This document shows positions 39,297 through 49,076 of a stretch of DNA of 64,000 nt, piece after piece. Where the stretch lies: NCBI RefSeq assembly GCF_003363015.1, contig NZ_QRAP01000004.1, forward strand, positions 1 to 64,000, read 5' to 3'. Position 1 is the stretch's first letter. Each line of letters begins with the position of its first letter. Under the pieces are notes generated by a model, which saw only the letters and a list, made by a program, of their open reading frames with translations, did not search any database and was not told where the DNA came from. This DNA is from Enterobacillus tribolii. Its GTDB lineage: Bacteria > Pseudomonadota > Gammaproteobacteria > Enterobacterales > Enterobacteriaceae. Made by a program: the position numbers and the translations under genes.

Positions 39297-39333
39297 AAAA
39301 TAAAATGACTACCCGTTCAATTAACGACTCAGA

Positions 39334-40044
39334 TTAACGGCTGCCAAAGATAGCGGCATTCGTTGAGCCTGACTGGTTACAAACACCGTTGTTAACGATA
39401 TTGGTCGGATTCAGGCTATCAGCATCCAACGTTTTCAAAAGTCCGTTGGTAATGTTCACCGCTCCGGTCAAATCCATGTCATCGATGTTCGCGTCAGCAC
39501 CCGCCGCCGCAGTTGTCGTGGCAACGTAATCCCACTGCGGTCCCATCTGGGAAACCAGGTTACGGCAAGTCTCAGTATCCAAACCGTTTACAACCAGCAC
39601 AAAGCCTTTATTTACGGTAGAATTACCGCTGGTTCTCGCCGGCCCCATTTGGAAGGCATCACTGGAGAAACCATTGAAAGCTTCATCGGCTGAAATTTTG
39701 CCCATTTTGACCAGCGTTGCGATAATAGAATCATTCGTCGCCGTTTTAATGGTGGCTTTGGTCAGACCAACAGCGCTATTCGATGAACTCGGATAGGCGC
39801 CCTGATCTTTATATGCCTCAATCGCCGCAGTACGAATAGAGTTAGTATTGTTAATAACGTCTGAAATATCCTGATTAACGAACGCGCGTTGAGCCAGAAG
39901 TACCACACCCGCGGCGATCACGCCGATAATACCTAAAACGATAATGATCTCCAGCAGAGTAACGCCTCGCTGATTTCTTAACTCCCGAAGTTTCTTCACT
40001 TTACTATCCAAACGTTTTCCCGCACGAACAAATAATGCATCCAT
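39334..40044 (-). CDS. Type IVb major pilin (CofA/LngA-like)
   Basis: The 236-residue prepilin has a long 27-residue leader with many basic residues, cleavage after Gly27, and the mature start VTLLEIIIVLGIIG with Glu at position 5: a class B pilin. The stretch IAAGVVLLAQRAF and the later PQWDYVA segment closely resemble ETEC CofA/LngA. Two cysteines in the C-terminal half (ETCRNL and GVCNQS) would close the D-region disulfide. The mature protein is about 209 residues. The ATG has AAGGA seven bases upstream. It is the first gene of the pilus transcript and probably the most expressed. Confidence 0.94.
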   Translation of the reverse strand: MDALFVRAGKRLDSKVKKLRELRNQRGVTLLEIIIVLGIIGVIAAGVVLLAQRAFVNQDISDVINNTNSIRTAAIEAYKDQGAYPSSSNSAVGLTKATIKTATNDSIIATLVKMGKISADEAFNGFSSDAFQMGPARTSGNSTVNKGFVLVVNGLDTETCRNLVSQMGPQWDYVATTTAAAGADANIDDMDLTGAVNITNGLLKTLDADSLNPTNIVNNGVCNQSGSTNAAIFGSR

Positions 40045-40680
40045 TTATATTTCCTTAATATCAACAATGATTGTTTTTTAATATACCAAAATAGAATTTA
40101 TCTCATGAATTCATGACAACTAAGCATTCTGGGATATTGCAAACGTAAGTTACACGCACTCTACATCCCGGGAGAAACCCAGCAGAAATACAGCGTGTAG
40201 ATACTTCCAAGATATAAAAGCACATGTAATAACTCTAAAACGCAGATAGAAATCTATCACAAAATTCCCCCTGCGCAATACAGCGATCGAAAATTTATAT
40301 ATTTAAATTACACATGCCCAGAATTTAAATATCAATTTAACCAAATATAAAAAAGTATGCGATTGAAAATAAGCATTTTTTCTTCAAAAATACGTCATTA
40401 GCCAATGACAAAATAATTAAGCCACAGTTAATTTCCACTTAATTAAATCAAAAAAGATCGAGCATTCATATATAAGGTGATTAAACAGAAGTTTATTATT
40501 AAGAAAATATGTAAAGCAAAACCAGCATAAACATTCGGAATAATAATTCTATTAACCCAATATGGCTTATTATAACGATTAATCAGGAAGGGGAAATGAA
40601 CTGAGGTTATTTTGATAAGAAATATGATCCATTAATTAAATGGAACAAAGAAAAATATAACATTTATGACTCTTTAATCC
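40045..40680. promoter_or_regulatory. Long AT-rich leader upstream of the pilin gene
   Basis: About 640 bases without a credible gene, among the most AT-rich DNA in the window, with many A/T tracts (for example around 40300-40480). It separates the pilin start from the end of hxpA and must contain the pilus promoter. Such DNA is a typical H-NS target. No regulator gene is encoded in or beside the locus, so control from outside acting here is likely. I could not define -10/-35 boxes with confidence. Confidence 0.55.
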
Positions 40681-40706
40681 GGCATCCGGCACGATTGCCG
40701 GATGCC
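40681..40706. terminator. Hairpin after hxpA
   Basis: Perfect 11-base arms GGCATCCGGCA (40681-40691) and TGCCGGATGCC (40696-40706), four-base loop, 22 bases past the hxpA stop. Only a short T stretch follows on the minus strand, so it is a weak terminator or 3' stabiliser separating hxpA from the pilus leader. Confidence 0.6.
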
Positions 40707-40728
40707 TCAGGGGGCTACATCCCGTTTA

Positions 40729-41391
40729 TTACGATGCATTCACCTGCCACACGTCAATCTCCTCTCCCCGGCGCTCAACCCGCAGCGCCGTCAGCGAAAG
40801 CAAATTGAAATCGACCTGGCTGAGCTCCGCCAGATCCTGCGGCGCATGCACTGCCGCAACCCGGCATCCGGCCGCCATACCGGCACGCAACCCGGCAGCG
40901 GCGTCTTCCACCACCAGGCAGTCCTGCGGGTCCAGGCCCAACTCGCGCGCCCCCAGCAGGTAAGCATCCGGCTCGGGTTTACCGCGCGCTACGCGCTCCG
41001 CGGTGATAAACACCTCCGGGCGCGGCAGGTGCGCGGCCTGCTGCCGCGCGTGCGCCACGGGGACAGTGCCGGAAGTGACGATAGCCCACGGAACCGCCAG
41101 CGCGTTCAGGTGTTCCAGCAACGCCAGCGCGCCGGGCAACGCCGTAATACCGTTCGTATCGTTGGCTTCCTTTTCTTCCATCCAGCGGAATGCTTTTTGA
41201 ATCTCTTCGTCACTTGCCCCCGGCATGAAATGCCGCAGCGAGGTGATCGCCTGTTTGCCGTGGATGAACGCCAGCACCTCCTGCGGGTCAAGGCCCTGCT
41301 GATGCGCCCACTCGATCCATGAGCGCTCAACAACGGGCAGCGAATCGACCAGCGTACCATCCAAATCAAACAAAAAACCTTTACACTTCAC
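40729..41391 (-). CDS. hxpA: HAD-family sugar phosphatase HxpA (YfbT)
   Basis: This haloacid dehalogenase-type hydrolase dephosphorylates hexitol and sugar phosphates. The 220-residue protein has motif I FDLDGTLVDS (nucleophile Asp near residue 9), motif II AIVTSG, motif III lysine in KRGKPEPDAY-like ARGKPEPDAY, and motif IV VVEDAAAGL. I favour GTG 41391 as start because GAGGAG lies seven bases upstream and overlaps the ATG at 41406. It lies upstream of the pilus leader; in E. coli it directly neighbours yfbS, so the pilus block separates two genes that are normally adjacent. Confidence 0.92.
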   Translation of the reverse strand: MKCKGFLFDLDGTLVDSLPVVERSWIEWAHQQGLDPQEVLAFIHGKQAITSLRHFMPGASDEEIQKAFRWMEEKEANDTNGITALPGALALLEHLNALAVPWAIVTSGTVPVAHARQQAAHLPRPEVFITAERVARGKPEPDAYLLGARELGLDPQDCLVVEDAAAGLRAGMAAGCRVAAVHAPQDLAELSQVDFNLLSLTALRVERRGEEIDVWQVNAS

Positions 41392-41429
41392 CGGCGATCT
41401 CCTCATTTGCCCGGACGAATGAAAATACG

Positions 41430-41927
41430 TTACGCGTTGATGATCTGTGCGATTTCAACGGCACTCAGGTGATACTGACGCGGGCAGGACTGCCAGATCG
41501 CCAGCATGCGCTGGTATTTCTCCCACATCTTGGTTTGCGCGTTAAATCCGTGCGTGCCGGAGTCGAAGTGGGTATAACGCCCTTCCGTTCCCACCATAAA
41601 ACGCACGTAGCTCAGGTAGCGTGCCTCCGTCGCGGCGTCAAACCCAAGAAACTCCAGGCGACGCGGATCAATTTCCTGCTTACCGTCGCGCATGTTGTTG
41701 TAGGAAACCTGCAAGGCGTGGTGCATTTCCATAATATTAATGATGGTGCGACAGGTCTCTTCGCTCAGTTCGCCGAAGTCGCGGTCAAGCTCGCGCATCT
41801 GGAGGCCGAACCCTCTTTCCACGATGGTCTGCAGGCGGCGGTAGCGTTCTGCGTTATCGGGATCAAGCATCGTCATCATCTTGTATTGGTTAGAAAGAAT
41901 CAGGCGTTGCGCGTTTGTCATTTCCAT
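41430..41927 (-). CDS. yfbU: YfbU family protein
   Basis: The 165-residue protein matches E. coli YfbU (UPF0304) closely at [45 protein letters not shown] and the end [19 protein letters not shown]. The function is not established; overproduction is reported to be harmful in E. coli. Start 41927 has GAGGAAAG upstream. It is 38 bases upstream of hxpA on the same strand and probably co-transcribed. Confidence 0.94.
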   Translation of the reverse strand: MEMTNAQRLILSNQYKMMTMLDPDNAERYRRLQTIVERGFGLQMRELDRDFGELSEETCRTIINIMEMHHALQVSYNNMRDGKQEIDPRRLEFLGFDAATEARYLSYVRFMVGTEGRYTHFDSGTHGFNAQTKMWEKYQRMLAIWQSCPRQYHLSAVEIAQIINA

Positions 41928-42120
41928 TATGCTTTCCTCATCAACAACGATTGTCAGACTACGCCGCACAGCATGTCACAGCCGGGTGAATCGAGACAGT
42001 CCTACTCATGCATTCTTTGATTTAAGCAGGGAATTGCCCGGAAAGCACGGCGATCAACATGCTGATCCCGCACGAAAAATCCAACACAAAAGGTAGGGAA
42101 ATGACCGCCGGAGCGGCGGT

Positions 42121-42576
42121 CTAGAGATCGTCGAGAAAGGTTTTGTCCAGTTGCTTGAAGGCACGATTAAGCAAATCGGCAAGCGCCTGGTAGGTCGGCG
42201 TTCCTTCTACCGGCGCCAACGCCTGCCCGGCTTCCGCCAGCTTATTACGCAGTTCGTTGAACCATTGCAGCAGCGACGGCGGCAGCGGCGTCACCGAGCG
42301 CTTCCCCAACCACCACAGCCCTTGCAGCGGCAGGCTGCAGGCGAATAACGCGGTCGCCACCGCCGGCCCCAGTTGACCGCCCAGCGCGATCTGCCAGGTC
42401 AGGGTGAAGATCGCCAGCGGCGGCATAAACCGGATACCGAACCGCGTGGCCCTGGCAACCCGGTTCTCGGGAAACACCGGCGCCAGGCGTTTTTCCACGG
42501 GCCAGGTCTTCATATACTTCTGACCGCGCTGGAAAAGTTGGAACCAACTGACCTGTCCGGTGGGTTTGGATGTCAT
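42121..42576 (-). CDS. yfbV: UPF0208 membrane protein YfbV
   Basis: The 151-residue protein has two membrane helices in its middle ([19 protein letters not shown] and [22 protein letters not shown]) and a conserved cytoplasmic tail ending [13 protein letters not shown]. In E. coli YfbV has been linked to organisation of the Ter macrodomain of the chromosome; the mechanism is unclear. Start 42576 is preceded by GAGG. It is divergent from ackA, as in E. coli. Confidence 0.95.
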   Translation of the reverse strand: MTSKPTGQVSWFQLFQRGQKYMKTWPVEKRLAPVFPENRVARATRFGIRFMPPLAIFTLTWQIALGGQLGPAVATALFACSLPLQGLWWLGKRSVTPLPPSLLQWFNELRNKLAEAGQALAPVEGTPTYQALADLLNRAFKQLDKTFLDDL

Positions 42577-43046
42577 AGTATCCTCAACTTCGTTTATAAA
42601 ACTTAAAATTTTCGTGTAAAATGCCAATGGAAATTTAGCGGATTTAAATTTATTTTGTTTTTGCTTCTGCCGACCGGTATCCTAAGCCCGCTTTACGGGC
42701 CGGGGAAAGAAAAAACTGCCGAAATGTCGCTTTTTCTTCCTTTATAACGCAGGATCCGCCGTTTTAGTAGTACGGCAAAATGCCGGAGCAGCACATCGTC
42801 AGTGAATTACTCTGCGAGTGTGTTAATTGGTTGTTGCGAGATTATATATACCTTTTTGTATTTCACGTTGCAATTTTGTTGGATGTACGGGAAATACCCC
42901 GGGTATCAGATTAACGCTATTTTCTCCATCATGCGCATTCCAACGCACGCGGCATGATGTTAATCATAAATGTCGGCGACATAATACGCTACGCTTAATG
43001 TCAGTCTGACTCATTATTAACCACGTATAACAAGTAGGTACTTCTC
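42577..43046. promoter_or_regulatory. yfbV-ackA divergent promoter region
   Basis: 470 non-coding bases between divergent yfbV and ackA. It should hold promoters for both; in E. coli ackA-pta is driven by promoters in this gap and responds to ArcA and FNR. A small GCCCG/CGGGC hairpin near 42690 and several A/T tracts are visible, but I could not assign boxes confidently. Confidence 0.5.
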
Positions 43047-44246
43047 ATGTCGAAGCTGGTACTGGTTCTTAACTGCGGCAGTTCATCCCTGAAATTTGCG
43101 ATCATTGATGCTGCCAACGGCGAAGAACACCTCTCAGGTTTAGCCGAATGTTTTCACCTTCCTGAAGCACGCATCAAATGGAAAATGGACGGCGCCAAGC
43201 AGGAAGCCGCTCTGGGTGCGGGCGCCGCTCACAGCGAAGCGCTGAACTTCATCGTGAACACCATTCTGGCGCAGAAACCTGAACTGTCTGCCGCGCTGAC
43301 CGCCATCGGTCACCGTATTGTACATGGTGGTGAAAAATTCACTCAGTCCGTCATCATCAACGACGAAGTCCTGCAAGGCATTAAAGACGCCGCCCCGTTT
43401 GCCCCGCTGCACAACCCGGCGCATCTGATCGGCATCGCCGAAGCATTCAAATCTTTCCCGGCCCTGAACAAAAAGAACGTCGCCGTGTTTGACACCGCGT
43501 TCCACACCACCATGCCGGAAGAGTCATACCTGTACGCCCTGCCGTACCATCTGTATAAAGAGCACGGCATCCGCCGTTACGGCTTCCACGGCACCAGCCA
43601 CTACTATGTCAGCCAAGAAGCGGCCAAAATGCTGAACAAGCCGGTGGAAGAACTGAACGTCATCACCTGCCACCTGGGTAACGGCGGCTCAGTTACCGCA
43701 GTCCGTAACGGTAAATGCGTCGACACGTCCATGGGCCTGACCCCGCTGGAAGGCCTGGTAATGGGTACCCGCACCGGCGACATCGATCCGGCGATCATTT
43801 TCCACCTGCACGATGCACTGGGCATGAGCGTTGAGCAGATCAACAAGATGCTGACCAAAGAATCCGGCCTGCTGGGCCTGACCGAAGTCACCAGCGACTG
43901 CCGTTACGTAGAAGACAACTACGATACCAAAGCCGACGCCAAGCGCGCTATGGACGTCTTCTGCCACCGCCTGGCTAAGTACATCGGCGCCTACACCGCC
44001 CTGATGGATGGCCGTCTGGACGCCATCGTCTTTACCGGCGGCATCGGCGAAAACGCCGGTATGGTGCGTGAGCTGACCCTCGACAAGCTGGCCCTGCTGG
44101 GCTTCAAGATCGACCACGAACGTAACCTGGCCGCCCGCTTCGGCAAGTCTGGCGCTATCACCACCGACGACAGCCGCCTGGCATTGGTGATCCCAACCAA
44201 CGAAGAGTTGGTCATCGCCCAGGACGCCGCCCGTCTGACCGCATAA
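43047..44246 (+). CDS. ackA: Acetate kinase
   Basis: AckA makes ATP and acetate from acetyl phosphate and ADP, the second step of the Pta-AckA overflow pathway. The 399-residue protein carries both family signatures: [13 protein letters not shown] at the N-terminus and the [11 protein letters not shown] region near residue 90. The phosphate and metal site residues in GFHGTSH (near 180) and FTGGIGENA (near 330) are intact. The codon choice is that of a highly expressed gene. It is followed after 61 bases by pta, separated by a strong hairpin. Confidence 0.98.
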   Translation: MSKLVLVLNCGSSSLKFAIIDAANGEEHLSGLAECFHLPEARIKWKMDGAKQEAALGAGAAHSEALNFIVNTILAQKPELSAALTAIGHRIVHGGEKFTQSVIINDEVLQGIKDAAPFAPLHNPAHLIGIAEAFKSFPALNKKNVAVFDTAFHTTMPEESYLYALPYHLYKEHGIRRYGFHGTSHYYVSQEAAKMLNKPVEELNVITCHLGNGGSVTAVRNGKCVDTSMGLTPLEGLVMGTRTGDIDPAIIFHLHDALGMSVEQINKMLTKESGLLGLTEVTSDCRYVEDNYDTKADAKRAMDVFCHRLAKYIGAYTALMDGRLDAIVFTGGIGENAGMVRELTLDKLALLGFKIDHERNLAARFGKSGAITTDDSRLALVIPTNEELVIAQDAARLTA

Positions 44247-44253
44247 TAACCGC

Positions 44254-44285
44254 ACACCGTCAGCCCAGGCTGACGGTGTCGTTTT
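44254..44285 (+). terminator. Hairpin/attenuator between ackA and pta
   Basis: Perfect 11-base arms ACACCGTCAGC (44254-44264) and GCTGACGGTGT (44269-44279) with a CCAG loop, followed by CGTTTTC. It has the form of a terminator but lies inside the ackA-pta pair, so it probably reduces readthrough into pta or stabilises ackA mRNA. Confidence 0.7.
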
Positions 44286-44307
44286 CACTGATTGAAGGGG
44301 TTTTATC

Positions 44308-46449
44308 GTGTCCCGTACTATTATGTTGATCCCCACCAGCACCAGCGTTGGCCTGACCAGCGTGAGCCTGGGCGTTATCCGTGCGATGGAGCAGAAAGGC
44401 GTTCCCCTGAGCGTCTTTAAACCGATTGCCCAGCCGCGCACCGGCAACGATGCACCGGATCAAACCACCACCATCATTCGTGCCAACTCCGCCATTCCGG
44501 CCGCCGAGCCGCTGAAAATGTCACACGTCGAAGCGCTGCTGAGCTCCAATCAGCAGGACGTGCTGATGGAAGAGATCGTGGCCCGTTATCACGAAAACAC
44601 CAAAGATGCGGAAGTGGTGCTGGTCGAAGGCCTGGTGCCGACCCGTAAGCATCAGTTCGCCAATGCGCTGAACTATGAGATCGCCAAAACGCTGAACGCG
44701 GAAATCGTGTTCGTTATGGCGCTGGGCAGCGACTCCGCCGCACAGGTCAAAGAGCGTATTGAACTGGCCCGTTCCAGCTTTGGCGGCAGCAAGAACCAGA
44801 ACATCGCCGGCGTGATCATCAACAAACTGAACGCCCCGGTAGACGAGCAAGGCCGCACGCGTCCGGATCTGTCGGAAATCTTCGACGATTCCACCCGCGC
44901 CAATATCGTCAACATCGACACCGCACAGCTGATCGCCAACAGCCCGATGCCGGTGCTGGGCTGCATACCGTGGAGCTTTGATCTGATCGCCACCCGTGCG
45001 ATTGACATGGCTAACCACCTGAAGGCCCGCATCGTCAACGAAGGCGACATCAAAACCCGCCGCATCAAATCCGTCACCTTCTGCGCACGCAGCATCCCGC
45101 ACATGCTGGAGCATTTCCGCCCCGGTTCGCTGCTGGTAACCTCCGCTGACCGTCCGGACGTCCTGGTCGCCGCCTGCCTGGCCGCGATGAACGGCGTGGA
45201 AATCGGCGCAATCCTGCTGACTGGCGGTTACGAAATGGATGCCCGTATCGGCAAACTGTGCGAGCGCGCGTTCCAGACCGGCCTGCCGGTATTCATGGTT
45301 GACACCAACACCTGGCAGACCTCCCTGAGCCTGCAGAGCTTCAACCTGGAAGTTCCGGCCGACGACCACCAGCGCGTGGAAAAACTGCAAAACTACGTCG
45401 CCAGCCATATCGACAACCAGTGGATCGACTCGCTGACCGCGACCTCCGAGCGTTCGCGCCGCCTGTCTCCGCCGGCATTCCGCTATGAGCTGACCGAGCT
45501 GGCGCGCAAAGCCGGTAAACGCATCGTGCTGCCGGAAGGCGACGAGCCGCGTACCATCCGCGCCGCAGCCATCTGCGCCGAGCGCGGCATCGCACAGTGC
45601 GTGCTGCTGGGCAACCCGGAAGAGATCCAGCGCGTTGCCGCCTCTCAGGGTGTGGTGCTGGGCAAAGGGATTGAAATCGTCGATCCGCTGGCCGTACGCG
45701 AACAGTATGTGCCGCGCCTGGTTGAGCTGCGTAAGAGCAAGGGCATGACCGAAGTGGTCGCCCGCGAGCAGTTGGAAGACAACGTAGTGCTTGGTACGCT
45801 GATGCTGGAACAGGGTGAAGTAGACGGCCTGGTTTCCGGCGCCGTACACACCACCGCCAACACCATCCGTCCGCCGCTGCAGTTGATCAAAACCGCGCCG
45901 GGCAGCTCCCTGGTGTCCTCCGTGTTCTTCATGCTGCTGCCGGATCAGGTTCTGGTCTACGGCGACTGCGCCATCAACCCGGATCCGACCGCCGAACAGC
46001 TTTCCGAAATCGCCATTCAGTCTGCAGACTCTGCGGCGGCGTTCGGCATCGAGCCGCGCGTAGCCATGATTTCCTACTCCACCGGTAATTCCGGTGCGGG
46101 CAGCGACGTGGATAAAGTTCGCGAAGCAACGCGTCTGGCGAAAGAAAAACGTCCGGATCTGATTATCGATGGCCCGTTGCAGTACGACGCCGCCATCATG
46201 GCCGACGTGGCGAAGTCAAAAGCGCCGGATTCACCGGTTGCAGGTAAAGCGACCGTGTTCATCTTCCCGGATCTGAACACCGGCAACACCACTTACAAAG
46301 CGGTGCAGCGCTCTGCTGACCTGGTTTCTATCGGGCCGATGCTGCAAGGCATGCGTAAGCCGGTTAACGACCTGTCACGCGGCGCGCTGGTTGACGATAT
46401 CGTCTATACCGTCGCGCTGACCGCCATTCAGGCGACTCAGCAGGCTTAA
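44308..46449 (+). CDS. pta: Phosphate acetyltransferase (long, three-domain form)
   Basis: Pta converts acetyl-CoA and phosphate into acetyl phosphate. The 713-residue protein is the long enterobacterial form: an N-terminal P-loop-like/dethiobiotin-synthetase-like domain (about 1-200, [15 protein letters not shown]), a DRTGG domain (about 215-330), and the catalytic PTA_PTB domain (about 390-713, with [27 protein letters not shown] and [15 protein letters not shown]). The N-terminal domains carry allosteric control by NADH and pyruvate in E. coli. Same strand as ackA, with an internal hairpin between them. Confidence 0.98.
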   Translation: MSRTIMLIPTSTSVGLTSVSLGVIRAMEQKGVPLSVFKPIAQPRTGNDAPDQTTTIIRANSAIPAAEPLKMSHVEALLSSNQQDVLMEEIVARYHENTKDAEVVLVEGLVPTRKHQFANALNYEIAKTLNAEIVFVMALGSDSAAQVKERIELARSSFGGSKNQNIAGVIINKLNAPVDEQGRTRPDLSEIFDDSTRANIVNIDTAQLIANSPMPVLGCIPWSFDLIATRAIDMANHLKARIVNEGDIKTRRIKSVTFCARSIPHMLEHFRPGSLLVTSADRPDVLVAACLAAMNGVEIGAILLTGGYEMDARIGKLCERAFQTGLPVFMVDTNTWQTSLSLQSFNLEVPADDHQRVEKLQNYVASHIDNQWIDSLTATSERSRRLSPPAFRYELTELARKAGKRIVLPEGDEPRTIRAAAICAERGIAQCVLLGNPEEIQRVAASQGVVLGKGIEIVDPLAVREQYVPRLVELRKSKGMTEVVAREQLEDNVVLGTLMLEQGEVDGLVSGAVHTTANTIRPPLQLIKTAPGSSLVSSVFFMLLPDQVLVYGDCAINPDPTAEQLSEIAIQSADSAAAFGIEPRVAMISYSTGNSGAGSDVDKVREATRLAKEKRPDLIIDGPLQYDAAIMADVAKSKAPDSPVAGKATVFIFPDLNTGNTTYKAVQRSADLVSIGPMLQGMRKPVNDLSRGALVDDIVYTVALTAIQATQQA

Positions 46450-46468
46450 TCGCCCTTCGCGGTTACTG

Positions 46469-46507
46469 CAGGCTCCGTTACGCAGGTGACGGAGCCTGAT
46501 TTTTTTC
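46469..46507 (+). terminator. Intrinsic terminator of ackA-pta
   Basis: Ten-base arms CAGGCTCCGT (46469-46478) and ACGGAGCCTG (46489-46498) followed by ATTTTTTT. It overlaps the stop region of the convergent GGDEF gene. Confidence 0.9.
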
Positions 46508-47878
46508 CTCTTTCCGCATCAGCACATCATCATACACGACCACCCGGTTACGGCCCGTCCGCTTCGCCGCATACATCGCGATATCCGCTTTCTCCAGACA
46601 CTGTTCCATTGTCTCCCCCGCCCCTTCAACCAGATAAACGCCGATACTAATGGCGACTGACTCCGGCAACGTGCCGTCAAAGCCGGATGCTTTATCGTTG
46701 CCGACGTTCAGGCGCAAGCGATCGGCGATGGCGTAAGCCTCCTGCATATCCCTCGCTTCGATAATGGCGCAAAACTCCTCCCCGCCGAGGCGGGCGCTGA
46801 CGTCTGCTTCGCCCAGCGAATGCATCATGGTATACGCCACGTAGCGGATAACCTCATCGCCCTTGATATGCCCATAGAGATCGTTAAAACGTTTAAACAT
46901 ATCAATGTCCGCCACAATCACGGCAAACGGCGCGCCATGCTGTGAAAAGTGCTCAAGCCGCCCTTTAAGCGCATCAAGAAAGTAGCGCCGGTTATAGAGC
47001 AGGGTCAGCGGGTCGCGCATGGCAGATTCGTAAGAGTCGAGATATTTCTTCAGCGTGTTTTGATGAACGTGGAAAATGTCATACAACAGAACCAGCATTA
47101 CTAAAAACGCGGAGGCCATCTCAAAAACACGTGCGAAATAGCATGCCAGAGAATTGACGGAAGTATTACTGCCATGCAGCATCGCCAGGCTGCCGACGTG
47201 CGCCACGCAGGTCAGGCTGATCGCCAGCCAGAATGCATTCTTAACATGTGAGTAATACAACACCAGCAATGAGGTGATCAGCCATACTCCACCCAGAATA
47301 TAACCACTGCCGTTTCGCCATAAACCATCGTAACGCCCGTCACCGCTGATCAGCGTTAAACTCAGAGGCGGATAATGACTGGAATAAAGCCAGGCCAGAA
47401 CGGTCATCAATATACCGACGGCCATTAACATGACAACCATCACCGGAGAATGTTTTTCCACCACGTACTTTTTGCGGTACAGAATCATAGCGACAAGAAA
47501 AATCAACGCCACCAGCATACTGCGGAAAAACAGATTAATACCGATGTCATTCAGCTCTCCGGGTATTATCGCCTGCGCGGAAAAAACGCCCGGATAAGAG
47601 AGCAACTGATACAGGAGATAACAGGCGGAAACACCGTACGCGGCAGACAGCGCCGCCAGATAGAAACGCTTTCGCCGGTGCAGGTAGCGCAGCAACATAA
47701 AGAAAGCGATCAGGGCATGACAAACCAGTAATACCGCCACCATCATCGGCGCGATAATCTTCGTGGAATACCCGATGTATGTATCAACGTAGTGAAAGAA
47801 TACGGTTAGTGGTATTAATACAACAAATAAGAACAATAAAAATAAATATTGATTGAAGTTATAAACAGTATTTTTCAT
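46478..47878 (-). CDS. Membrane-bound diguanylate cyclase (GGDEF domain)
   Basis: The 466-residue protein has about eight predicted membrane helices in residues 1-285 and a C-terminal GGDEF domain. The active-site motif is GGEEF within SARLGGEEFCAIIEARD, preceded by the metal/substrate residues in VIVADIDMFKRFNDLYGH, so synthesis of cyclic di-GMP is expected. The residues before GGEEF (GEAD) do not form the RxxD inhibitory site, suggesting no product inhibition through it. The membrane part resembles MASE-type sensory modules only loosely. Start 47878 (MKNTVYNF) is chosen over a longer frame to 47914. It converges with pta. Confidence 0.86.
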   Translation of the reverse strand: MKNTVYNFNQYLFLLFLFVVLIPLTVFFHYVDTYIGYSTKIIAPMMVAVLLVCHALIAFFMLLRYLHRRKRFYLAALSAAYGVSACYLLYQLLSYPGVFSAQAIIPGELNDIGINLFFRSMLVALIFLVAMILYRKKYVVEKHSPVMVVMLMAVGILMTVLAWLYSSHYPPLSLTLISGDGRYDGLWRNGSGYILGGVWLITSLLVLYYSHVKNAFWLAISLTCVAHVGSLAMLHGSNTSVNSLACYFARVFEMASAFLVMLVLLYDIFHVHQNTLKKYLDSYESAMRDPLTLLYNRRYFLDALKGRLEHFSQHGAPFAVIVADIDMFKRFNDLYGHIKGDEVIRYVAYTMMHSLGEADVSARLGGEEFCAIIEARDMQEAYAIADRLRLNVGNDKASGFDGTLPESVAISIGVYLVEGAGETMEQCLEKADIAMYAAKRTGRNRVVVYDDVLMRKEEKNQAPSPA

Positions 47879-48119
47879 CACAACGCCCCGTATTCTTCCG
47901 GAGAGAGCACGCATCCGGCGCTGTCTTTACCGCAGAAAGGTTAATTCAGAAAATACCGTTATTTATACCGCAAGAAAATAAAGATAAAAACTTAAAACAT
48001 GCTTTACATTCGATAAACAGAAAAATAAATTCTTTAAATGAATATATAATCATGAAAAATAGAATGTAGTTATATTTTGCCGGGGCGCCGGCAACGCAAG
48101 CCAGCACCCCGGCCTTTTC

Positions 48120-49076
48120 TCAGACCAACAGCGACAGAGCCTGATCAACGATCGTCTGTGCCGTCAGGCCGTATTCCTCCATCAAAAAGGATTCCGTTCC
48201 CACTTGTCCATAACGCTCTTTAACCCCGACGCGGCGCATCGGAGCCGGGTGATGCTCCGCCAGCACTTCAGCGACGGCTGAGCCTAATCCGTTATGAATG
48301 CTGTGATTTTCACAGGTCACGATGCGTCCGGTTTTACGCGCGTACTCCACAATGAGTTCGCGATCGATGGGCTTGAGGGTAAACATGTCGATCACCGCCG
48401 CACGGTAGCCCTGCTCCGCCAGCTGCGCGGCGGCCTTCAGCGCTTCGGCCACCATGATGCCGTTGGCGATGAGCGTAATGTCTTCGCCGTCCTGCAACAC
48501 CTTGCCTTTACCGATGGTGAACGTGGTTCCCGGCGGGTAGACAGAGTAAGCCTGTTTGCGGATGGTGCGCACCCAGTAGAAGCCCTGCAGCGTCACCAGC
48601 TGGGACAGAATGTCGCGGAACATCACGGCATCGGTCATCTCCATCACCACCGAACGCGCCAGCCCGCGCACGATGCCCATGTCTTCGAACGACATGTGCG
48701 TGCCGCCGTTATGCACCGCGGAAACACCGGCGTCCGACGCAATGACCCTGACGTTGCTGTTCTGATAATCGACCGACATAAACAGCTGATCGAAGCAGCG
48801 CCGGCTGGCGAAGGCGGTAAAAGTATGTACAAACGGCACACGGCCGGTCAGCGCCAGCCCGGCGGCAACGCCGATGACGTTGGCTTCCATAATGCCGCCG
48901 TTGATCACCTGCTGCGGGAAATCGCGCTGCACGCCGTCCATCGCCATTGAGCTCATCAGGTCCGCCTCAAGCGCGATAACCGGGCCGCCAAGCTCAAACT
49001 GCTCGCGCATGGCTCCGGCATAGACCTTACGCATCTCAATGTCGTCTTTCTTTAACGGATGAGTGATCGGATTCAT
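48120..49076 (-). CDS. Transketolase C-terminal subunit (pyrimidine and C-terminal domains)
   Basis: The 318-residue protein equals the second half of a transketolase: the pyrimidine-binding domain, with catalytic Glu in GGIMEANVIGVAAGLALTG near residue 65, and the C-terminal domain from about 190. It must pair with the N-terminal half encoded just upstream; the two genes overlap by four bases (ATGA). Two-subunit transketolases occur in sugar catabolic clusters, for example the apulose-4-phosphate transketolase AptA/AptB. Here the substrate is unknown but is probably the phosphorylated sugar delivered by the adjoining PTS. This is the last gene of the operon. Confidence 0.9.
   Translation of the reverse strand: MNPITHPLKKDDIEMRKVYAGAMREQFELGGPVIALEADLMSSMAMDGVQRDFPQQVINGGIMEANVIGVAAGLALTGRVPFVHTFTAFASRRCFDQLFMSVDYQNSNVRVIASDAGVSAVHNGGTHMSFEDMGIVRGLARSVVMEMTDAVMFRDILSQLVTLQGFYWVRTIRKQAYSVYPPGTTFTIGKGKVLQDGEDITLIANGIMVAEALKAAAQLAEQGYRAAVIDMFTLKPIDRELIVEYARKTGRIVTCENHSIHNGLGSAVAEVLAEHHPAPMRRVGVKERYGQVGTESFLMEEYGLTAQTIVDQALSLLV

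Noticed and set aside
27040-40728. Integrase, insertion sequence, tRNA or direct-repeat attachment site at the edges of the pilus locus.
   Set aside because: I looked at both flanks and found none that I can support; the locus is called an insertion only from synteny and base composition.
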